Shown: in pieces, positions 5,447-8,338 of the stretch
How positions within the stretch are numbered: the first letter of the stretch is position 1
Layout of the letters: each line of letters begins with the position of its first letter
Source: Rhodanobacteraceae bacterium
GTDB taxonomy: Bacteria > Pseudomonadota > Gammaproteobacteria > Xanthomonadales > Rhodanobacteraceae
Assembly: GCA_025928735.1 (NCBI GenBank)
Contig: JAICIW010000076.1
Location: 1 to 8,338, forward strand
Length of the DNA: 8,338 bases
Direction of reading: 5' to 3'
The notes under the pieces: generated by a model
The model's database searches: none
What the model was told of the DNA's origin: nothing
The model's input: the letters and a program-made list of their open reading frames with translations, nothing else
Translations under genes and position numbers: made by a program

Positions 5447-6895
5447 ATGGGCATCAATGCTTCCATCGACACGGCAGTTCCCGCGTCGCTGTTCCCGCTG
5501 TTCGCGGACTTGCGTGGCCGCGCCGTGCTGGTGGTCGGCGGCGGCGACGTGGCGCGCCGCAAGGTCGCGGCTTTGCTGGAAACCGGCGCCGACATCACGG
5601 TCGCGGCGAGCGTACTCGATCGCGGATTGCGGGAGTGGGTCGAGCGTGGACGCCTGCATCATCGCGAAGGTGACTTCGAACCGGCATGGCTGGATGGCGT
5701 GATGCTCGTCGTCGCAGCCAGTCACGATCGCGCGCCCAACCGCGTCGTGGCCGAGGCCGCGCGGACGCGCGGCATCTTCGTGAATGTGGTCGACGATACC
5801 GAAGCTTCCACGTTCCACATTCCCGCAAGTGTCCGGCGCGGACGATTGCAGGTGGCTGTCTCCTCGGGCGGCGCAGCGCCGGTGCTGGCGCGGCGCGTGC
5901 GCGAAAAGCTGGAAGCCGAACTGGATGACTCGCTCGGGGTCTTGACCGAGTTGCTGGCGCGCGAGCGTGCGCGTATTCGCAGGCGCTTTCCACAGGCCGG
6001 CAAGCGTCGGCATTTTTTTGAACGGTTGCTGGGTGGCGATCTGCCGCGCCTGCTGTGCGAAGGCGACGAGGCCAGCGCAAAACTTGCCTTCGAGTGCGCA
6101 TTGAATGAACCCGATGCGACAAGGCGGCGCGGCAGCGTGGCGCTGGTCGGCGCCGGCCCCGGCGATCCCGGCTTGTTGACGCTGAAAGCCTTGCGCGCGC
6201 TGCAAGATGCCGACGTGATCCTGCACGATCGCCTGGTTGGCCCGGACATCCTCGAACTCGCGCGCCGCGACGCCGAACGCATTTCCGTCGGCAAGCGTGT
6301 GGGCGAAGGCCACGACGCCACGCAAGCGCGCATCCACGCGCTGATGCTGCAACACGCGCGGGCCGGCAAGCGGGTAGTGCGCCTGCAAGGCGGCGATCCA
6401 CTGGTGTTCGGGCGCGGCGGCGAGGAACTGGATTTCCTGCGCGCCCATGGCGTGGCGCACGAAGTGATTCCCGGTATCACCGCCGCGATCGCAGGTGCCG
6501 CCGCTGCCGGCGTGCCGCTGACCGATCGCCGGTGCGCGCGCAGCGTCACGCTGCTGAGTCCGCGCGGCCGGACCGACGTCGACGGCGAAGCACTCGCTGC
6601 GCCCGGACAGACGTTGGCGATCTACATGGGCGTCGGCGAACTGGATGCGCTGTCGCATTTGCTGATCGCCAGCGGGCGTGGTGCCGACACGCCTTGCGTG
6701 CTCATCGAGAACGCATCGCTGCCGCAACAGCGCACCCTGGCCGGCACGCTGGGAGATCTCCCGGCGCTGGCGCGCGAACACGACGTGCACGCCCCGGCGC
6801 TGCTGATCGTCGGCGAAGTTGCCGCGCACGCGCAGCGCGCGATGCACACCGGGCGATGTCGCGGCGAAACAGCATCCATCGCACATGCTGCCTGA
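5447..6895 (+). CDS. cysG: Siroheme synthase (uroporphyrinogen-III C-methyltransferase / precorrin-2 dehydrogenase / sirohydrochlorin ferrochelatase)
   Basis: Makes siroheme, the cofactor of CysI, from uroporphyrinogen III. It has 482 residues from ATG 5447 (E. coli CysG has 457). GTG 5441, two codons upstream, is an alternative start with an AGG ten bases before it. The N-terminal dehydrogenase/ferrochelatase module (about 15-220) has the NAD-binding VVGGGDVARRK (29-39). Asp116 and Ser140 align with E. coli Asp104 and Ser128. The C-terminal SAM-dependent methyltransferase (about 229-462) has VGAGPGDPGLLT (234-245), GGDPLVFGRGGEE (315-327) and PGITAA (342-347). Asp261, Lys283, Arg323 and Met394 align with E. 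coli residues 248, 270, 309 and 382. Oddities: the VTGH segment common in the family reads LLSPR here (369-373), RLKGGDP reads RLQGGDP, and there is a 14-residue N-terminal lead and a short C-terminal tail. It is divergent from cysB and followed by a peroxiredoxin and cysteine synthase on the same strand. Confidence 0.95.
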   Translation: MGINASIDTAVPASLFPLFADLRGRAVLVVGGGDVARRKVAALLETGADITVAASVLDRGLREWVERGRLHHREGDFEPAWLDGVMLVVAASHDRAPNRVVAEAARTRGIFVNVVDDTEASTFHIPASVRRGRLQVAVSSGGAAPVLARRVREKLEAELDDSLGVLTELLARERARIRRRFPQAGKRRHFFERLLGGDLPRLLCEGDEASAKLAFECALNEPDATRRRGSVALVGAGPGDPGLLTLKALRALQDADVILHDRLVGPDILELARRDAERISVGKRVGEGHDATQARIHALMLQHARAGKRVVRLQGGDPLVFGRGGEELDFLRAHGVAHEVIPGITAAIAGAAAAGVPLTDRRCARSVTLLSPRGRTDVDGEALAAPGQTLAIYMGVGELDALSHLLIASGRGADTPCVLIENASLPQQRTLAGTLGDLPALAREHDVHAPALLIVGEVAAHAQRAMHTGRCRGETASIAHAA

Positions 6896-6925
6896 GCATA
6901 GGTTCCAACATTGGCTTTTCAACAC

Positions 6926-6930
6926 GAGGA
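6926..6930 (+). promoter_or_regulatory. Ribosome binding site that fixes the peroxiredoxin start
   Basis: GAGGA lies 7 bases before ATG 6938. This favours MSLQLGQTAPDF over the upstream in-frame TTG at 6911, which would add nine residues with no family counterpart. Confidence 0.75.
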
Positions 6931-6937
6931 CACAACC

Positions 6938-7585
6938 ATGAGTTTGCAACTGGGCCAGACCGCCCCCGACTTCACCCTCGATTCCACCAAGGGATCGTTG
7001 CACTTCAACGCCTACGCGCGTGATCATTGGGTAGTGTTCTTCTCGCACCCCAAGGATTTCACCCCGATCTGCACCACCGAACTGGGCGCGTTCGCGCGCC
7101 GCAAGGCCGAGTTCGACCAGCGCGGCGTGAAAATTCTCGGCCTGTCGGTCGATCCGGTGGAAGATCATCACAAATGGTCGAAGGACATCGCCGAGGTCGG
7201 CGGTGCCGAGGTCAACTATCCGATCCTTGCCGACCCGGATCTGGAAGTGGCCAAGCTGTACGGCATGTTCCATCCCGAGGCCGATCCGAAAGTCACCGTG
7301 CGTTCGGTGTTCATCATCGATCCGCAACGCAAGGTGCGCGTCACGCTCACCTATCCGCCGAGCGTGGGCCGCAACATCGACGAGATCTTGCGTACCATCG
7401 ATGCGCTGCAGCTCACCGATCAGCAGCCGGTCGCCACGCCCGTGAACTGGCTGCCGGGCGAGGACATCGTGGTGTCGCCCAAGCTTTCCGACGCCGATGC
7501 CGCCGAACGCTTCACCGGCGTGCGCAAGCTGAAACCGTACCTGCGCTTCGCCAAGGCTGAAGCCAAGTCGCCGGTCGAGGCTTGA
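6938..7585 (+). CDS. 1-Cys peroxiredoxin (Prx6-type)
   Basis: Reduces hydrogen peroxide and organic hydroperoxides using a peroxidatic cysteine; the oxidised cysteine is regenerated by an external thiol. It has 215 residues, a normal length for the Prx6 group. The active-site signature PxxxTxxC is seen as PKDFTPIC (38-45) with Cys45. Arg122 (VRSVFIIDP) is the likely conserved active-site arginine, and SHP (36-38) precedes the loop. Cys45 is the only cysteine, so there is no resolving cysteine and the enzyme is 1-Cys by composition. The long C-terminal domain with TPVNWLPGED (167-176) and YLRF (201-204) separates it from AhpC and Tpx types. No signal peptide is present, so it is cytoplasmic. 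It lies 42 bases after cysG and 10 bases before the cysteine synthase, so it is probably co-transcribed with them. Confidence 0.93.
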   Translation: MSLQLGQTAPDFTLDSTKGSLHFNAYARDHWVVFFSHPKDFTPICTTELGAFARRKAEFDQRGVKILGLSVDPVEDHHKWSKDIAEVGGAEVNYPILADPDLEVAKLYGMFHPEADPKVTVRSVFIIDPQRKVRVTLTYPPSVGRNIDEILRTIDALQLTDQQPVATPVNWLPGEDIVVSPKLSDADAAERFTGVRKLKPYLRFAKAEAKSPVEA

Positions 7586-7586
7586 C

Positions 7587-7590
7587 GGAG
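7587..7590 (+). promoter_or_regulatory. Ribosome binding site for cysteine synthase
   Basis: GGAG begins directly after the peroxiredoxin stop and ends 5 bases before ATG 7596. It supports that start and a shared message for the two genes. Confidence 0.65.
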
Positions 7591-7595
7591 CCGGC

Positions 7596-8338
7596 ATGAT
7601 CCAGGCCCGCGCCAACTTCGCCGCCACCGTGGGGCGCACGCCGCTGGTTCGCCTGCGGCGCGCATCGGACGCCACCGGTTGCGAAATTCTTGGCAAGGCC
7701 GAATGGCTGAACCCGGGCGGGTCGATCAAGGATCGCACCGCCCTGGGCCTGCTCCTCGATGCCGAACAGCATGGATTGATCCGGCCCGGCGGCACGCTGG
7801 TCGAAGGCACCGCCGGCAACACCGGAATCGGTCTGGCCCTGCTCGGTTCAAGCCGCGGCTACCGCAGCATCATCGTGATGCCGGAAACGCAAAGCGCCGA
7901 GAAGATCGACGCGCTGCGGCTCACTGGCGCGGAGGTGCGGCTGGTGCCGGCGGCGAAGTTCAGCGATCCGAAACACTACGTGCACATCGCCCGCGCGCTG
8001 GCGGAATCGTTGAATGAAAAAAATCCCGGCAGCGCGTGGTTCGCCAACCAGTTCGACAACACCGCCAATCGCGATTTCCATGTCGCCACCACCGCCGTCG
8101 AAATCTGGAACGAAACCGACGGCGCGGTCGACGGCTTCGTGTGCGCGGCCGGGACCGGCGGCACGCTGGCGGGCGTCGCGCAGGGTTTGAGAGCGCGCAG
8201 GCCGCGCGTGCGGATCGCGCTGGCCGATCCGGCGGGTTCGGCGCTCGCCAATTTCATCAACACCGGCGAACTGGTCGCGGAAGGCAACTCCATCACCGAA
8301 GGCATCGGCTCCAGCCGCATCACCGCCAACTTCAAGGA
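7596..8338 (+). CDS. cysK: Cysteine synthase (O-acetylserine sulfhydrylase), 3'-truncated by window edge
   Basis: A PLP enzyme that joins O-acetylserine and sulfide to give cysteine and acetate. The window holds 247 codons plus 2 bases with no stop; complete members have about 310-350 residues. The PLP lysine is Lys45 in NPGGSIKDR (39-47). The substrate loop reads EGTAGNTGIGLA (70-81), where most CysK/CysM proteins have TSGNTG. The phosphate-binding glycine loop is GTGGTLAG (186-193). ANQFDNTAN (150-158) and SITEGIG (232-238) are further family motifs. The combination TAGNTG, MPETQS and NQFDNTAN resembles a CysK-like group that I recall mainly from alphaproteobacteria. The symbol cysK versus cysM cannot be settled without the C-terminus. 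A cystathionine beta-synthase is less likely, given the lack of a heme domain and the cys-gene context. The gene starts 10 bases after the peroxiredoxin stop. Confidence 0.9.
   Translation, partial: MIQARANFAATVGRTPLVRLRRASDATGCEILGKAEWLNPGGSIKDRTALGLLLDAEQHGLIRPGGTLVEGTAGNTGIGLALLGSSRGYRSIIVMPETQSAEKIDALRLTGAEVRLVPAAKFSDPKHYVHIARALAESLNEKNPGSAWFANQFDNTANRDFHVATTAVEIWNETDGAVDGFVCAAGTGGTLAGVAQGLRARRPRVRIALADPAGSALANFINTGELVAEGNSITEGIGSSRITANFK

Noticed and set aside
5426..7822. A 798-codon open frame on the minus strand opposite cysG, the peroxiredoxin and cysteine synthase.
   Set aside because: It is the antisense shadow of three well-supported genes. GC-rich codon bias leaves such frames open, and the translation shows no domain, being rich in Arg, Ala, Gln and His.
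1..8338. Search for a defence system, prophage, CRISPR array, toxin-antitoxin pair, tRNA or insertion sequence.
   Set aside because: All open frames above noise are explained by housekeeping metabolism genes, a regulator and one small secreted protein. No regularly spaced repeats, integrase or transposase are visible.

Overview
This is a GC-rich, gene-dense bacterial chromosome segment. Its core is the assimilatory sulfate reduction and cysteine pathway. Protein signatures (CysB-type regulator, thioredoxin-type PAPS reductase, fused CysG, fused chorismate mutase-prephenate dehydratase) point to a gammaproteobacterium. The codon bias, the repeat family and the gene set fit the Xanthomonadales, perhaps a Rhodanobacter or Dyella relative. 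That placement is inferred from pattern and was not tested by a search.

Layout, left to right. (1) Positions 1-3447, + strand: the 3' part of cysI (sulfite reductase hemoprotein), cysH overlapping it by 4 bases, then pheA after a 65-base gap. (2) 3503-3985, + strand: a small secreted protein of unknown function. (3) 3961-4207: a convergent intergenic region almost filled by four palindromic repeat units in alternating orientation (+,-,+,-), a BIME-like REP cluster. Repeat sequence runs into the 3' ends of both flanking genes and supplies their stop codons. (4) 4204-5184, - strand: cysB, the master regulator of cysteine biosynthesis. (5) 5185-5446: a divergent control region with a tandem 8-base repeat resembling MetJ met boxes and a good -10 hexamer. 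(6) 5447-8338, + strand: cysG (siroheme synthase), a 1-Cys peroxiredoxin, and the first 247 codons of a cysteine synthase that runs off the window.

How the genes work together: CysH reduces PAPS to sulfite. CysI, with a CysJ flavoprotein that must lie outside the window, reduces sulfite to sulfide using the siroheme that CysG makes. Cysteine synthase then fixes the sulfide into cysteine. CysB probably activates these genes. The peroxiredoxin is a plausible redox companion, since it needs thiol reductant. PheA (phenylalanine synthesis) looks metabolically unrelated to its neighbours.

I see no phage, plasmid, CRISPR, transposase or toxin-antitoxin genes, and no evidence for a novel multi-gene system. 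The parts most worth a second look are the REP cluster with its intrusion into coding ends, the met-box-like operator before cysG (with a matching octamer after cysH), the peroxiredoxin inside the cysG-cysteine synthase run, and the uncharacterised secreted protein.
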